NCBI RefSeq assembly: GCF_031457955.1
Contig: NZ_JAVDXN010000010.1
Span: 1 to 64,000 of the forward strand
Length of the DNA stretch: 64,000 nucleotides
Reading direction: 5' to 3'
From: Mixta sp031457955
Lineage (GTDB): Bacteria; Pseudomonadota; Gammaproteobacteria; Enterobacterales; Enterobacteriaceae
Shown: positions 1 to 8,339 of the stretch, one piece after another
Numbering within the stretch: position 1 is the first letter of the stretch
How the letters are laid out: the number at the start of each line of letters is the position of its first letter
Program-made: the position numbers and the translations under genes
Notes under the pieces: model-generated
Told to the model about the DNA's origin: nothing
Databases searched by the model: none
Seen by the model: only the letters and a program-made list of their open reading frames with translations

Positions 1-69
1 TTTGAGGCATCCCTTTTCAGGCTATGTTGTCGCGTTTGGATGACTTACAGCGTTAAGTGCGTTTATGCG

Positions 70-102
70 CCCCGCCCGCTTTACCCTTCGCCCTGGCCTC
101 CC
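70..102 (-). other. Putative G-quadruplex motif, repeat copy 1
   Basis: The plus strand has C-runs at 70-73, 75-77, 84-86, 91-93 and 100-102. The minus strand, which is the uxaA mRNA sense, therefore carries five G-tracts of three or more bases with loops of 6, 4, 6 and 1 nt. This satisfies the usual G3N1-7 rule. It lies in what would be the 3' UTR of the uxaCBA transcript. That it folds in vivo is inference. Confidence 0.6.
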
Positions 103-190
103 GTCACCTTAGCATTCGGTGTTTGAGGCGTCCTTTTTCAGGCTATGTTGTCGCGTTTGGATGAATCACAGTGCTACACATATTTCTGCG

Positions 191-223
191 CCCCGCCCGC
201 TTTACCCTTCGCCCTGGCCTCCC
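191..223 (-). other. Putative G-quadruplex motif, repeat copy 2
   Basis: This is the exact second copy of the five-G-tract motif, 121 bp from the first and with no substitutions, while nearby repeat positions have diverged. It lies about 65-95 nt past the uxaA stop in the sense of the uxa mRNA. Confidence 0.6.
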
Positions 224-286
224 GTCACCTTAGCTTTCAGTGTTTGAGGCGTCCCTTTTCAGGCTATGCTGTCGCGTTTGGCTGAT

Positions 287-1777
287 TTACAGCGTTACGC
301 CGCTTTTAAAGATCGCCAGTTCGCGGAAATCGTTGCGCTCGTTGTTGGTGGGTTTGCCGTTCGCCACCTCCACGATATAGTCGACAAAGCGATCCAGCAA
401 CGTCTCCATCGGCGTATCCAGAACCAGCGGACCGGCATTGAAATCGATCCAGTGCGGTTTGCGTTCCGCCAGCTCGCTGTTAGTGGCGATTTTTACCGTT
501 GGCACAAAGCCGCCGTAAGGCGTGCCGCGTCCGGTGGTAAACAACACCATATGGCAGCCTGCCCCCGCCAGCGCGCTGGTCGCGACCGCATCGTTGCCCG
601 GCGCGCTCAGCAGGTTAAGCCCCGGCTGACGCAGACGCTCGCCATATTTCAGCACATCCACCACCTGGCTCTGCCCCGCCTTTTGCGTACAGCCCAGCGA
701 TTTCTCTTCCAGCGTGGTAATGCCGCCCGCCTTATTGCCCGGCGACGGGTTTTCATAAATAGGCTGCTGATGCGCGATAAAGTAACGTTTAAAGTCGTTG
801 ATCATCGCCACCGTTTTTTCAAACGTCGCCTCGTCACGACAGCGGCTCATCAGAATGCGTTCGGCACCAAACATCTCTGGTACTTCAGTCAGCACGGTGG
901 TGCCGCCGTTGGCAATCATCCGATCGGAGAAGCGTCCCAACAGCGGATTAGCGGTAATACCAGAGAAGCCGTCCGAGCCGCCGCACTCCAGCCCGAATTT
1001 CAGCTCGCTTAACCGTCCCGGCTGACGTTGATCGTGGCGCATGGCTTGATAAAGCCGATGCAGCTGTTCCAGCCCCGCTTCGACTTCATCTTCCTGCTGC
1101 TGACAGATCATAAAGCTGACGCGATCGCTGTCGTAGCCGCCAAGCGTATCGCGGAACGCATCGACCTGATTGTTTTCGCAGCCCAGGCCAATCACCAGTA
1201 CCGCGCCCGCATTGGGATGGCGCACCATGTTTTGCAGCATGGTGCGGGTGTTTTCATGATCCTGCCCAAGCTGCGAGCAGCCAAAGGGATGACTAAACAG
1301 ATGCACGCCATCGATACCGGCGGCATCGTCGCTTTCGCGTAAAAAGCGTTGCAGGATTTGCCGCGCGATACCGTTGACGCAGCCCACGGTTGGCAGGATC
1401 CACAGCTCATTACGAATGCCGACTTCACCATTGGCGCGGCGGTAAATCTGCACTTCACGATCGGCGGCCTGCGGCGGTAGCGTGATGAAATCGGGTTGAT
1501 AGTGATATTCATCCAGATCGCTGAGGTTGGTACGCGCGTTTTGTGCATGGACATGCTCGCCCGCCGCGATCGGCTGCGTGGCATGGCCGATCGGCAGGCC
1601 ATATTTGGTCACATGCTCACGCACGGCGATCGGCCTCAACGCAAACTTGTGTCCACGAGCTACCGGCTGACGCAACGTGACGGTAACGTCATCCAGCGTC
1701 AGCACGCTACCTTCGTCCAGATCGCTGAGCGCAACGGCGACATTATCGCGCGGCGCTATTTTAATCGCTTGTTGCAT
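287..1777 (-). CDS. uxaA: Altronate dehydratase
   Basis: UxaA dehydrates D-altronate to 2-keto-3-deoxygluconate, the last step of the galacturonate branch before KDG. The 496 aa product has the family layout: a small N-terminal SAF domain (about residues 10-85) and a large GarD/UxaA C-terminal domain with the conserved stretch GLECGGSDGFSGITANP. Family members need iron. The ATG at 1777 is preceded by GAGGAAT at good spacing. It is the third gene of uxaC-uxaB-uxaA, 12 nt after uxaB, so probably cotranscribed. Its 3' end forms the right edge of the 121 bp repeat array. Confidence 0.96.
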   Translation of the reverse strand: MQQAIKIAPRDNVAVALSDLDEGSVLTLDDVTVTLRQPVARGHKFALRPIAVREHVTKYGLPIGHATQPIAAGEHVHAQNARTNLSDLDEYHYQPDFITLPPQAADREVQIYRRANGEVGIRNELWILPTVGCVNGIARQILQRFLRESDDAAGIDGVHLFSHPFGCSQLGQDHENTRTMLQNMVRHPNAGAVLVIGLGCENNQVDAFRDTLGGYDSDRVSFMICQQQEDEVEAGLEQLHRLYQAMRHDQRQPGRLSELKFGLECGGSDGFSGITANPLLGRFSDRMIANGGTTVLTEVPEMFGAERILMSRCRDEATFEKTVAMINDFKRYFIAHQQPIYENPSPGNKAGGITTLEEKSLGCTQKAGQSQVVDVLKYGERLRQPGLNLLSAPGNDAVATSALAGAGCHMVLFTTGRGTPYGGFVPTVKIATNSELAERKPHWIDFNAGPLVLDTPMETLLDRFVDYIVEVANGKPTNNERNDFRELAIFKSGVTL

Positions 1778-1789
1778 AGCCGGTATTCC

Positions 1790-3235
1790 TCATTGTGGTA
1801 GTGCCGCCCGCATGCCGTGAGCGGTGATATTTTGCAGGTGTTGGGTAACGGCATCGACCAGGCCAGGCTGCTGACTGAGATCGCTCTGCCAGTGCTGTTC
1901 GTCGCTCAGCACCGCCTGCACCAGCTGTTGCAGCGAAATAGCCCCCTGCGCCTGCTGTGGCCAAAGAGTGGCAAAACGATCCAGCCACTGGGCATCATCC
2001 TGTAGGGGATAACGCTCGCCGTTGCGCTCGCCGCGGTAATAAGCGATCAGCGCCGCCAGCGCAAAGGTGATGCGCGTCGGCCAGCGGCCATTTTGCTGAT
2101 ATCCCGCAAGCAGCTGCGGCAGCAGACGCGTACGGAATTTGGTCATACTGTTTAACGCAATGGCGGAAAGCTGATGACGAATAAAAGGATTGCGGAAACG
2201 GCCCAGCACCGCATCGGCGAAGCGATGCAGATCGTCCGCAGGCAGATCCAGCGTGGGGATCACCTCTTCGCGCAGCATGGCGTCGATAAACTCAGCGACA
2301 GGCTTATCGTTCATCGCCTCGCCCACGGTATCCAGCCCGGAAAGCCATGCCACCGGCACCATCGCCGTATGCGCGCCGTTCAGGATCGCCACCTTTTGCT
2401 CTTTCCAGGGTTTGATATCCTCTACCAGCCGAATATTCAGTGGCAGCGACGACAGCCGCAGCTCATCGGCGACCTGTTGCGGTCCCTGAATAACGAACTG
2501 ATAAAACACCTCGCCCGCCACCAGCAGCGGATCGCGGTAGCCCAGCGTGGCAAACAATGCTTCCGCCTCGGCCGCCGGATAACCGGGCACGATGCGATCC
2601 ACCAGCGTGTTGCAGAAAATATTGTGCTGCTGAACCCAGGTAATAAATGCCGCAGGCAGCTGCCAGCACTCGGCGTAGCGCAGCACCAGTTCACGCAGCG
2701 CGTCGCCGTTATTATCGATCAGCTCGCAGGGCAGAATAATCCAGCCCTTGTCCGCCGCGCCGGAAAAATGCTGCCAGCGCGCCCACAGCAGCTGGGTGAC
2801 TTTGCCCGGGAACGAATTGGCGGGCCGATCTTCCAGCCGATCGTCCGCGTTAAAGGCGATGCCCGCCTCGGTGGTATTCGAGAACATAAAGCGAATCTGC
2901 GCGTCCTGCGCCAGCGCGACAAATTCGTCAAACTGCCGATACGGCTGAATTTCCCGATTTATCGAGCGAATCAGGCGCGGCTCGCTCACCACCTCGCCTT
3001 CGGCATTCAGCCCGCGGATCAGCGCGGTATACAGCCCGTCTTGTTGGTTAAGCGTATAATCGACCTGACGATCGATCGGCCTGACCACCGTCACGCCTGC
3101 ATCCAGATCGCTGTGGGCGTTCAGCAAATCGATCTGCCAGTCGATAAACGCCCGCAGAAAATTACCTTCGCCAAACTGGATGATGCGGGTGGGATAGCGC
3201 GCCCCAGGGAAAGTCTCGCGATTCAGTGTTTGCAT
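1790..3235 (-). CDS. uxaB: Tagaturonate reductase (altronate oxidoreductase)
   Basis: UxaB reduces D-tagaturonate to D-altronate with NADH in the cytoplasm. The 481 aa protein is a mannitol-dehydrogenase-family enzyme: an N-terminal Rossmann part beginning RIIQFGEGNFLRAFIDWQID, and a C-terminal catalytic domain with KVAILNGAHTAMVPVAWL, which carries the conserved Lys/Asn/His segment. It sits 14 nt after uxaC and 12 nt before uxaA, so it is the middle gene of one operon. Length and motifs are normal. A long open frame on the opposite strand is a codon-usage shadow. Confidence 0.96.
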   Translation of the reverse strand: MQTLNRETFPGARYPTRIIQFGEGNFLRAFIDWQIDLLNAHSDLDAGVTVVRPIDRQVDYTLNQQDGLYTALIRGLNAEGEVVSEPRLIRSINREIQPYRQFDEFVALAQDAQIRFMFSNTTEAGIAFNADDRLEDRPANSFPGKVTQLLWARWQHFSGAADKGWIILPCELIDNNGDALRELVLRYAECWQLPAAFITWVQQHNIFCNTLVDRIVPGYPAAEAEALFATLGYRDPLLVAGEVFYQFVIQGPQQVADELRLSSLPLNIRLVEDIKPWKEQKVAILNGAHTAMVPVAWLSGLDTVGEAMNDKPVAEFIDAMLREEVIPTLDLPADDLHRFADAVLGRFRNPFIRHQLSAIALNSMTKFRTRLLPQLLAGYQQNGRWPTRITFALAALIAYYRGERNGERYPLQDDAQWLDRFATLWPQQAQGAISLQQLVQAVLSDEQHWQSDLSQQPGLVDAVTQHLQNITAHGMRAALPQ

Positions 3236-3249
3236 AGCCTTTCCTCGGT

Positions 3250-4659
3250 TTACAGCTCAATGCCAAAGTAGTCGCGGGCGTTGTTGAAGCAGATGTTTTT
3301 CACCATATTGCCCAACAGATCGATATCCGCAGGCGCTTCGCCGTTTTCCACCCAACGTCCGATCATCTGGCACAGCAGACGACGGAAATATTCATGGCGC
3401 GTATAAGAGAGGAAGCTACGGCTGTCGGTTAACATGCCGACAAAGCGGCTCAGCAGGCCGATCTGCGCCAGCTGGGTCATCTGACGCTGCATACCATCCA
3501 GCTGATCGTTAAACCACCATGCGGAACCAAACTGCATCTTGCCCGGCTCGCCTTCGCCCTGGAAATTGCCCGCCATGGTCGCCAGCACTTCGTTGTCGCG
3601 CGGGTTAAGGCAGTAAAGAATGGTTTTCGGCAGCGCATTATTGCGGTTTTGCGCATCAAGCAGGCGCCCCAGCGGCTCCGCCAGCGGGCGGTCATTGATG
3701 GAGTCGAAGCCGACATCCGGCCCCAGCAGCTGTAGCTGGCGGCGGTTATTATTGCGCAGCGCGCCGATATGATATTGCTGCACCCAGCCGCGACGCGCGT
3801 ACTCCGCGCCCAGCCAGACCAACACCGCGGTTTTAAACTGCGCCATTTCCTGCTCGGATGGCAGCGCGCCCTGCAGACGACGCGCCAGAATCTCATCCAG
3901 CGTGGCGTCATCCGCTTCGGCAAACAGCACTACATCCAGCGCATGATCGGATACTTTGCAGCCGTGCGCGGCAAAGTGATCCAGACGCTTGCTCAGGGCG
4001 CGGCGTAAATCATCAAAGCGGCGGATATCGGTATCCGCTACCGCGCCAAGCTTATGCATATAGTCGGCGAAGCCTTCGGCTTCGATATTAAACGCTTTGT
4101 CAGGACGCCAGCTCGGCAGTACCTTCACGCTAAAGCTTGTATCCTGCGCCAGACGCTGATGATGCTGTAAATCGTCTACCGGATCGTCGGTGGTGCCCAC
4201 CATACGCACGTTCATCTGCTGCATGATGCCGCGCGCGCTAAAGTCATCCTGCGCCAGCAGCGCATTGCACTCGTCCCAGATGCGATCGGCGGTTTTTTCC
4301 GACAGCAGCACCTCAGTGATGCCAAACGGGCGGCGCAGCTCAAGGTGCGTCCAGTGATAAAGCGGATTGCCGATGGTATGCGGCACGGTGCGTGCCCAGG
4401 CGTTGAATTTTTCGCGGTCGCTGGCGTCGCCGGTACAGAGTGCTTCCGGCACGCCGTTGGCGCGCATCGCCCGCCATTTATAGTGATCGCCCTTCAGCCA
4501 GATGTCATACAGATTTTTAAAGCGGTAGTTGTCTGCAATCTGCTGCGGCGGCAGGTGGCAATGGTAATCAAAGATCGGTTGATCGGCCGCGTAGTCATGA
4601 TACAGACGGCGGGCAAACTCACTATCCAGCAAAAAATCTTCGGTCATAAAACGGGACAT
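3250..4659 (-). CDS. uxaC: Glucuronate/galacturonate isomerase
   Basis: UxaC converts D-galacturonate to D-tagaturonate and D-glucuronate to D-fructuronate, the first intracellular step of hexuronate use. The 469 aa protein matches the family length (about 470). Near the N-terminus it has FDYHCHLPPQQIADNY, with the HxH metal-binding pair of the amidohydrolase-like barrel. The start at 4659 has AAGGAG about 7 nt upstream, better than the internal Met at codon 5. It is the first gene of the minus-strand operon, divergent from exuT across a 423 bp control region containing ExuR-like palindromes. Confidence 0.96.
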   Translation of the reverse strand: MSRFMTEDFLLDSEFARRLYHDYAADQPIFDYHCHLPPQQIADNYRFKNLYDIWLKGDHYKWRAMRANGVPEALCTGDASDREKFNAWARTVPHTIGNPLYHWTHLELRRPFGITEVLLSEKTADRIWDECNALLAQDDFSARGIMQQMNVRMVGTTDDPVDDLQHHQRLAQDTSFSVKVLPSWRPDKAFNIEAEGFADYMHKLGAVADTDIRRFDDLRRALSKRLDHFAAHGCKVSDHALDVVLFAEADDATLDEILARRLQGALPSEQEMAQFKTAVLVWLGAEYARRGWVQQYHIGALRNNNRRQLQLLGPDVGFDSINDRPLAEPLGRLLDAQNRNNALPKTILYCLNPRDNEVLATMAGNFQGEGEPGKMQFGSAWWFNDQLDGMQRQMTQLAQIGLLSRFVGMLTDSRSFLSYTRHEYFRRLLCQMIGRWVENGEAPADIDLLGNMVKNICFNNARDYFGIEL

Positions 4660-4710
4660 TCCGATCTCCTTTTACATGAACGTTATCGATACGTTCACCT
4701 GATGGCAGAA

Positions 4711-4728
4711 AAGTTATCATACCAATTA
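4711..4728. promoter_or_regulatory. ExuR-like operator, uxaC side
   Basis: AAGTTATCATACCAATTA; its reverse strand reads TAATTGGTATGATAACTT. It is close to the ExuR/UxuR palindrome of the form AATTGGTATACCAATT, with one good half. It lies about 50 nt upstream of the uxaC start. Confidence 0.55.
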
Positions 4729-4870
4729 CAGCGACCGCAGCGATTATTTTGCGATATGGCTCACATATCAGACAACATCGCGCCGGTTTTCTGACGGCCA
4801 AATGCGCTGCAAGCCAGTAATCATCTGATGTTTCTGAGTTTTAAGTATCCCATATTACAAAAATGGTTTT

Positions 4871-4886
4871 TGTGATGGCATTCAAC
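4871..4886. promoter_or_regulatory. CRP-like site
   Basis: TGTGA-TGGCAT-TCAAC compares with the CRP consensus TGTGA-N6-TCACA. The left half is perfect and the right half is partial. The location between uxaC and exuT fits catabolite control. Confidence 0.4.
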
Positions 4887-4890
4887 TTTT

Positions 4891-4908
4891 AAATCGGTAT
4901 GACAAGTT
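4891..4908. promoter_or_regulatory. ExuR-like operator, exuT side
   Basis: AAATCGGTATGACAAGTT has the same core GGTATGA as the 4711 site and the same half-degenerate symmetry. It lies beside the CRP-like site, in position to control exuT or both directions. Confidence 0.5.
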
Positions 4909-5082
4909 ATCGTCTGGCGGTCAGATTTTGATGAGCAGGATGTTCTCTCAAAGGTAAGGAATGGATAAAGGGTAAAGGCAGGGTTTTGCTCCCGGATGCT
5001 TTCTGTCCGCAGTCGGCTGCGGCAGACCCGCAATAAAAAACAACAGCGGCACGGCCGCAAACAGAACTGGAAGAGGTATGAC

Positions 5083-6387
5083 ATGCGTAAAATAAAAGGG
5101 CTACGCTGGTACATGATTGGTCTGGTGACCATCGGTACCGTGTTGGGTTACCTGACGCGTAACGCCATTGCCGTCGCCGCGCCCACGCTGGAAGCCCAGC
5201 TTCATATCACCACGCAGCAATATTCCTATATCGTAGCCGCCTACTCTGCCTGTTATACCGTGATGCAACCGGTAGCCGGTTATATTCTTGATATTCTCGG
5301 TACCAAAGTCGGCTATGCGGTATTTGCCATTATGTGGGCGTTATTCTGCGCCGCCACCGCGCTGGCGAACAGCTGGGGCGGCCTGGCCATTGCCCGTGCC
5401 GCCGTGGGTGCAGCCGAAGCGGCGATGATCCCCGCCGGTCTGAAAGCCAGCAGCGAATGGTTTCCGGCCAAAGAGCGTTCTATTGCGGTGGGCTACTTTA
5501 ACGTCGGTTCCTCTATCGGCGCGATGATTGCGCCGCCGCTGGTGGTCTGGGCTATTGTCGCCCACAGCTGGCAAATGGCTTTTATCATTACCGGCGTGCT
5601 CAGTATGATTTGGGCGCTTTGCTGGCTGGTGTTTTATAAGCACCCTAAACAGCAGAAAAAACTGAGCGACCAGGAGCGCGACTATATTCTTGGCGGTCAG
5701 GAAGCGCACCACCAGATCGGCAACGGTAAGAAAATGAGCGCCGGTCAGATCCTGCGTAACCGCCAGTTCTGGGGCATCGCGCTGCCACGCTTCCTGGCGG
5801 AGCCCGCCTGGGGCACCTTTAACGCCTGGATCCCGCTGTTTATGTTTAAGGCGTACGGCTTTAACCTGAAAGAGATTGCGATGTTCGCCTGGATGCCGAT
5901 GCTGTTTGCCGATCTGGGCTGCATTGTCGGCGGCTACCTGCCGCCGCTGTTTCAACGGCTGTTTGGCGTTAACCTGATTGTTTCACGTAAGCTGGTGGTG
6001 ACCATGGGCGCGGTGCTGATGATTGCGCCCGGCACCATCGGTTTGTTTACCAGTCCTTACGTGGCGATTGGCCTGCTTTGTGTCGGCGGCTTTGCTCATC
6101 AGGCGCTCTCCGGCGCGCTGATTACGCTCTCTTCCGATGTCTTTGGTCGCAATGAAGTCGCTACCGCTAACGGGCTGACCGGCATGGCCGCCTGGACCGC
6201 CAGCACCATGTTTGCCCTTGTAGTGGGCGCGCTGGCCGATACGCTGGGCTTCAGCCCGCTGTTTGCTGCGCTGGCGGTATTCGATCTGCTGGGCGCGGTG
6301 GTTATCTGGACGGTACTGAAAAACAAACCGGCCGCCGAACTGGAGCCGACGCCAGCCGCGCCAGCCTCTGAGCCGGTACGCAGTTAA
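5083..6387 (+). CDS. exuT: Hexuronate MFS transporter
   Basis: ExuT imports galacturonate and glucuronate by proton symport across the inner membrane. The 434 aa product is an MFS protein of the anion:cation symporter family with about 12 hydrophobic segments. The N-terminal region YLTRNAIAVAAPTLEAQLHI is typical of ExuT/GudP-type carriers. I chose the ATG at 5083 (MRKIKGLRWYMIG) because GGAAGAGG precedes it and it begins like known ExuT proteins; a 29-codon upstream extension is basic and unconserved. A hairpin at 6396-6423 follows, and exuR is next on the same strand. Confidence 0.95.
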   Translation: MRKIKGLRWYMIGLVTIGTVLGYLTRNAIAVAAPTLEAQLHITTQQYSYIVAAYSACYTVMQPVAGYILDILGTKVGYAVFAIMWALFCAATALANSWGGLAIARAAVGAAEAAMIPAGLKASSEWFPAKERSIAVGYFNVGSSIGAMIAPPLVVWAIVAHSWQMAFIITGVLSMIWALCWLVFYKHPKQQKKLSDQERDYILGGQEAHHQIGNGKKMSAGQILRNRQFWGIALPRFLAEPAWGTFNAWIPLFMFKAYGFNLKEIAMFAWMPMLFADLGCIVGGYLPPLFQRLFGVNLIVSRKLVVTMGAVLMIAPGTIGLFTSPYVAIGLLCVGGFAHQALSGALITLSSDVFGRNEVATANGLTGMAAWTASTMFALVVGALADTLGFSPLFAALAVFDLLGAVVIWTVLKNKPAAELEPTPAAPASEPVRS

Positions 6388-6395
6388 TCCCGCTT

Positions 6396-6423
6396 AAGGC
6401 GTGCAGCATCCGCTGCGCGCCTT
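6396..6423 (+). terminator. Hairpin after exuT
   Basis: AAGGCGTGCAGC and GCTGCGCGCCTT pair over 12 bp with one G-T wobble and a 4 nt loop, just past the exuT stop. No long T-run follows, so it may be an attenuator or RNA stabiliser rather than a strong terminator. Confidence 0.6.
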
Positions 6424-6507
6424 GCTGTTGCTTCCCTTCCTGTTTTGCTGACGGACCGCGCATTTCCTGCTTGTTACCTCTCCGGAGTCATTGGCCTTAA
6501 CGCGGCT

Positions 6508-6525
6508 AAGTGGTATAACAACTTA
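6508..6525. promoter_or_regulatory. ExuR-like operator before exuR
   Basis: AAGTGGTATAACAACTTA matches the ExuR palindrome (AAnTTGGTATACCAAnTT) at most positions and lies 28 nt upstream of the exuR ATG. This points to autoregulation, as known for exuR in E. coli. Confidence 0.6.
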
Positions 6526-6552
6526 TGGAATATCGCAGCAGGAAACAAACCT

Positions 6553-7323
6553 ATGGAAATCAGCGAACCACGCCGCCTTTATCAACAGCTGGCCTCAGAA
6601 CTGAAAAACCGCATCGAAGCCGGACAGTATCAGGTCGGCGATAAGCTGCCTGCGGAACGCCTGATCGCGGAAGAGATGCAGGTCAGTCGCACCGTGGTGC
6701 GCGAGGCGATCATTATGCTGGAGGTAGAAGGCTACGTTGAGGTGCGCAAAGGCTCCGGCATCCATGTTATTTCCAGCCAGCAGAATCATCCCGTTATTAC
6801 CAACAGCCAGCTGGAATTTGCCAACTTTGGCCCGTTTGAACTATTGCAGGCGCGTCAGCTGATTGAAAGTAACGTGGCGGAATTCGCCGCGACGCGCGTC
6901 ACCCGGCAGGACATTGTGCAGCTGATGGAGATCCAACAGGAAGCGCGCAAAGAAGATCGCTTCCGCGATTCAGAATGGGATATGCGTTTTCATGTACAAA
7001 TCGCCATGGCGACGCAAAACAGCGCGCTGGCGGCTATTGTTGAAAAAATGTGGCTGCACCGCACGCACAACCCTTACTGGCTGAAGCTGCATGAACATAT
7101 TGACGAGCGCGCGATCGGCAGCTGGTGCAACGATCACGATATGATCCTGAAAGCGTTGATGCGCAAAGATCCCGCCGCCGCCAAACTGGCGATGTGGCAG
7201 CATCTGGAGAACACCCGACAGATGTTATTTAACGCCACTACCGACGATTTCGAGTTCAATGTCGATCGCTACATGTTTGCTGAAAACCCCGTTATTCTGC
7301 CCGATACCTCCTCTTCTCGCTAA
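6553..7323 (+). CDS. exuR: GntR-family hexuronate regulon repressor
   Basis: ExuR represses uxaCBA and exuT until a hexuronate-derived inducer binds. The 256 aa protein is of the FadR subfamily: a winged helix (about residues 8-76; DKLPAERLIAEEMQVSRTVV) and an all-helical FCD ligand domain (about 95-240). The ATG at 6553 (MEISEPRRLYQQL) follows AGGAAAC and matches the known N-terminus; a 36-codon upstream extension runs through the operator and is rejected. Three candidate operators lie in this block. Confidence 0.95.
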   Translation: MEISEPRRLYQQLASELKNRIEAGQYQVGDKLPAERLIAEEMQVSRTVVREAIIMLEVEGYVEVRKGSGIHVISSQQNHPVITNSQLEFANFGPFELLQARQLIESNVAEFAATRVTRQDIVQLMEIQQEARKEDRFRDSEWDMRFHVQIAMATQNSALAAIVEKMWLHRTHNPYWLKLHEHIDERAIGSWCNDHDMILKALMRKDPAAAKLAMWQHLENTRQMLFNATTDDFEFNVDRYMFAENPVILPDTSSSR

Positions 7324-7661
7324 AAAACGACGCTTTGGCTAACAAAGCGTCTAAAGTCAGCTAAGTTACTTTAGTGTCAGCCAGTGTAAAACTCCTTTCT
7401 GCCAGCCTTTTTCAACGGTAAAACTCTCAGAGAGTGGTAACTTTCCCTGTCTCATAAAGGTGGATTTTGTTACAGTTATCCGCCTTTTCTTACCCTTTCG
7501 CGGCGGGAAAGAAGAATGTATCGTTTTTTAACGGCCAAACAGGCAAAAGACGATCACCCGAGCTGCGGTAGCGGCGACTACAATTAACAAAAACTGCCTG
7601 CCTGCTCCCCCGGCCTCTTGATTGATGAGCCAGTGTTAACAATGAAGTTCAGGAACAATGA
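7324..7661. other. exuR-yqjA intergenic region
   Basis: This 338 bp stretch has no credible gene. It starts with the exuR terminator hairpin and a second inverted repeat (CTAAAGT/ACTTTAG, 7351-7374). The rest is yqjA leader. In E. coli yqjA is under Cpx control, but I found no clear GTAAA-N5-GTAAA box here. Confidence 0.5.
7329..7351 (+). terminator. Terminator hairpin after exuR
   Basis: GACGCTTTG-GCTAA-CAAAGCGTC is a perfect 9 bp stem with a 5 nt loop, 5 nt past the exuR stop. The A-run before it and the weak T content after it make it a moderate terminator. Confidence 0.65.
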
Positions 7662-8339
7662 ATGGATATATTAAAAGCGCTGTTGCAAGCCTTATGGCAA
7701 CAAGATTTTGAGACCCTGGCCGATCCCACGTTGGTTTGGGCGATTTATGGCGTGTTGTTTATGATTCTGTTTCTGGAGAATGGCCTGCTGCCCGCCGCCT
7801 TTCTTCCCGGCGATAGCCTGCTGATTCTGGTCGGCGTACTGATCGCCAAAGGCACCATGAACTTTCCGCTTACGCTGTTTATTCTTACTACCGCCGCCAG
7901 CCTTGGCTGCTGGGTAAGCTATATTCAGGGACGATGGCTGGGCAATACGCCCACCGTGCAAAAATGGCTATCCCACCTGCCCGCGCAATATCATCAGCGC
8001 GCCCATCAGATGTTTCATCGTCACGGCCTTTCAGCGCTGTTAATTGGCCGCTTTATTGCTTTTGTTCGTACGCTGCTGCCAACTATCGCTGGCCTTTCCG
8101 GCCTGAGCAATACCCGCTTTCAGTTCTTTAACTGGGTAAGCGGCTTCCTGTGGGTATTTATTCTGACGGTCATGGGCTTTGCGCTGGGCAAAACGCCGAT
8201 CTTCCGCCGCTATGAAGATGAGCTGATGTTCTGCCTGATGCTGCTGCCTCTGGTGCTACTGGTGTTTGGCCTGGTGGGATCGCTGGTGGTGCTGTGGCGT
8301 AAACGCAATGCTAATGGCAAGCAAAAAGGTCAACCATAA
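7662..8339 (+). CDS. yqjA: DedA-family membrane protein YqjA
   Basis: YqjA is a DedA/SNARE-associated inner-membrane protein needed in E. coli for alkaline pH and drug tolerance and for membrane energetics; DedA proteins are linked to undecaprenyl phosphate recycling. The 225 aa sequence has the family signature FLENGLLPAAFLPGDSLL, the downstream GRFIAFVRTLLPTIAGLSG motif, and several membrane segments, the last near 190-212. Its stop overlaps the mzrA start (ATAATG), indicating coupled translation of the pair. Confidence 0.94.
   Translation: MDILKALLQALWQQDFETLADPTLVWAIYGVLFMILFLENGLLPAAFLPGDSLLILVGVLIAKGTMNFPLTLFILTTAASLGCWVSYIQGRWLGNTPTVQKWLSHLPAQYHQRAHQMFHRHGLSALLIGRFIAFVRTLLPTIAGLSGLSNTRFQFFNWVSGFLWVFILTVMGFALGKTPIFRRYEDELMFCLMLLPLVLLVFGLVGSLVVLWRKRNANGKQKGQP

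Larger units (their letters stand above)
1..303. repeat. Tandem direct repeat, 121 bp period, 2.5 copies
   Basis: Copies begin at 1, 122 and 243 with the shared start tttgaggc and an exact 121 bp period. Copies 1 and 2 differ at roughly 15 of 121 positions, mostly clustered at offsets 44-65. The block at offsets 66-113 is identical in both. The third copy runs only about 60 bp and merges into the 3' end of uxaA, so the uxaA stop (287-289) lies inside the repeat. Copy 1 keeps the last 11 bases of uxaA (45-55 equals 287-297). The array may continue left of the window. Nothing here looks coding. Confidence 0.9.
4660..5082. other. uxaC-exuT divergent control region
   Basis: This 423 bp stretch has no credible gene. 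It separates the divergently transcribed uxaCBA operon and exuT. It holds two ExuR-like palindromes (4711-4728, 4891-4908) and a CRP-like half-conserved site (4871-4886), listed separately. Dual control by ExuR repression and CRP activation is known for the E. coli counterpart. Confidence 0.6.

Noticed and set aside
1..303. Repeat array considered as a CRISPR array
   Set aside because: The period is 121 bp with near-identical units, and there are no short repeats with unique spacers or cas genes.
2174..3271. A 365-codon open frame on the plus strand across uxaB
   Set aside because: It is antisense to the well-supported uxaB, has an Arg/His/Gln-rich composition typical of GC-rich shadow frames, and has no SD.
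4996..5082. 29-codon N-terminal extension of exuT
   Set aside because: It is basic, unconserved and lacks an SD, whereas the ATG at 5083 has a good one and the family N-terminus.
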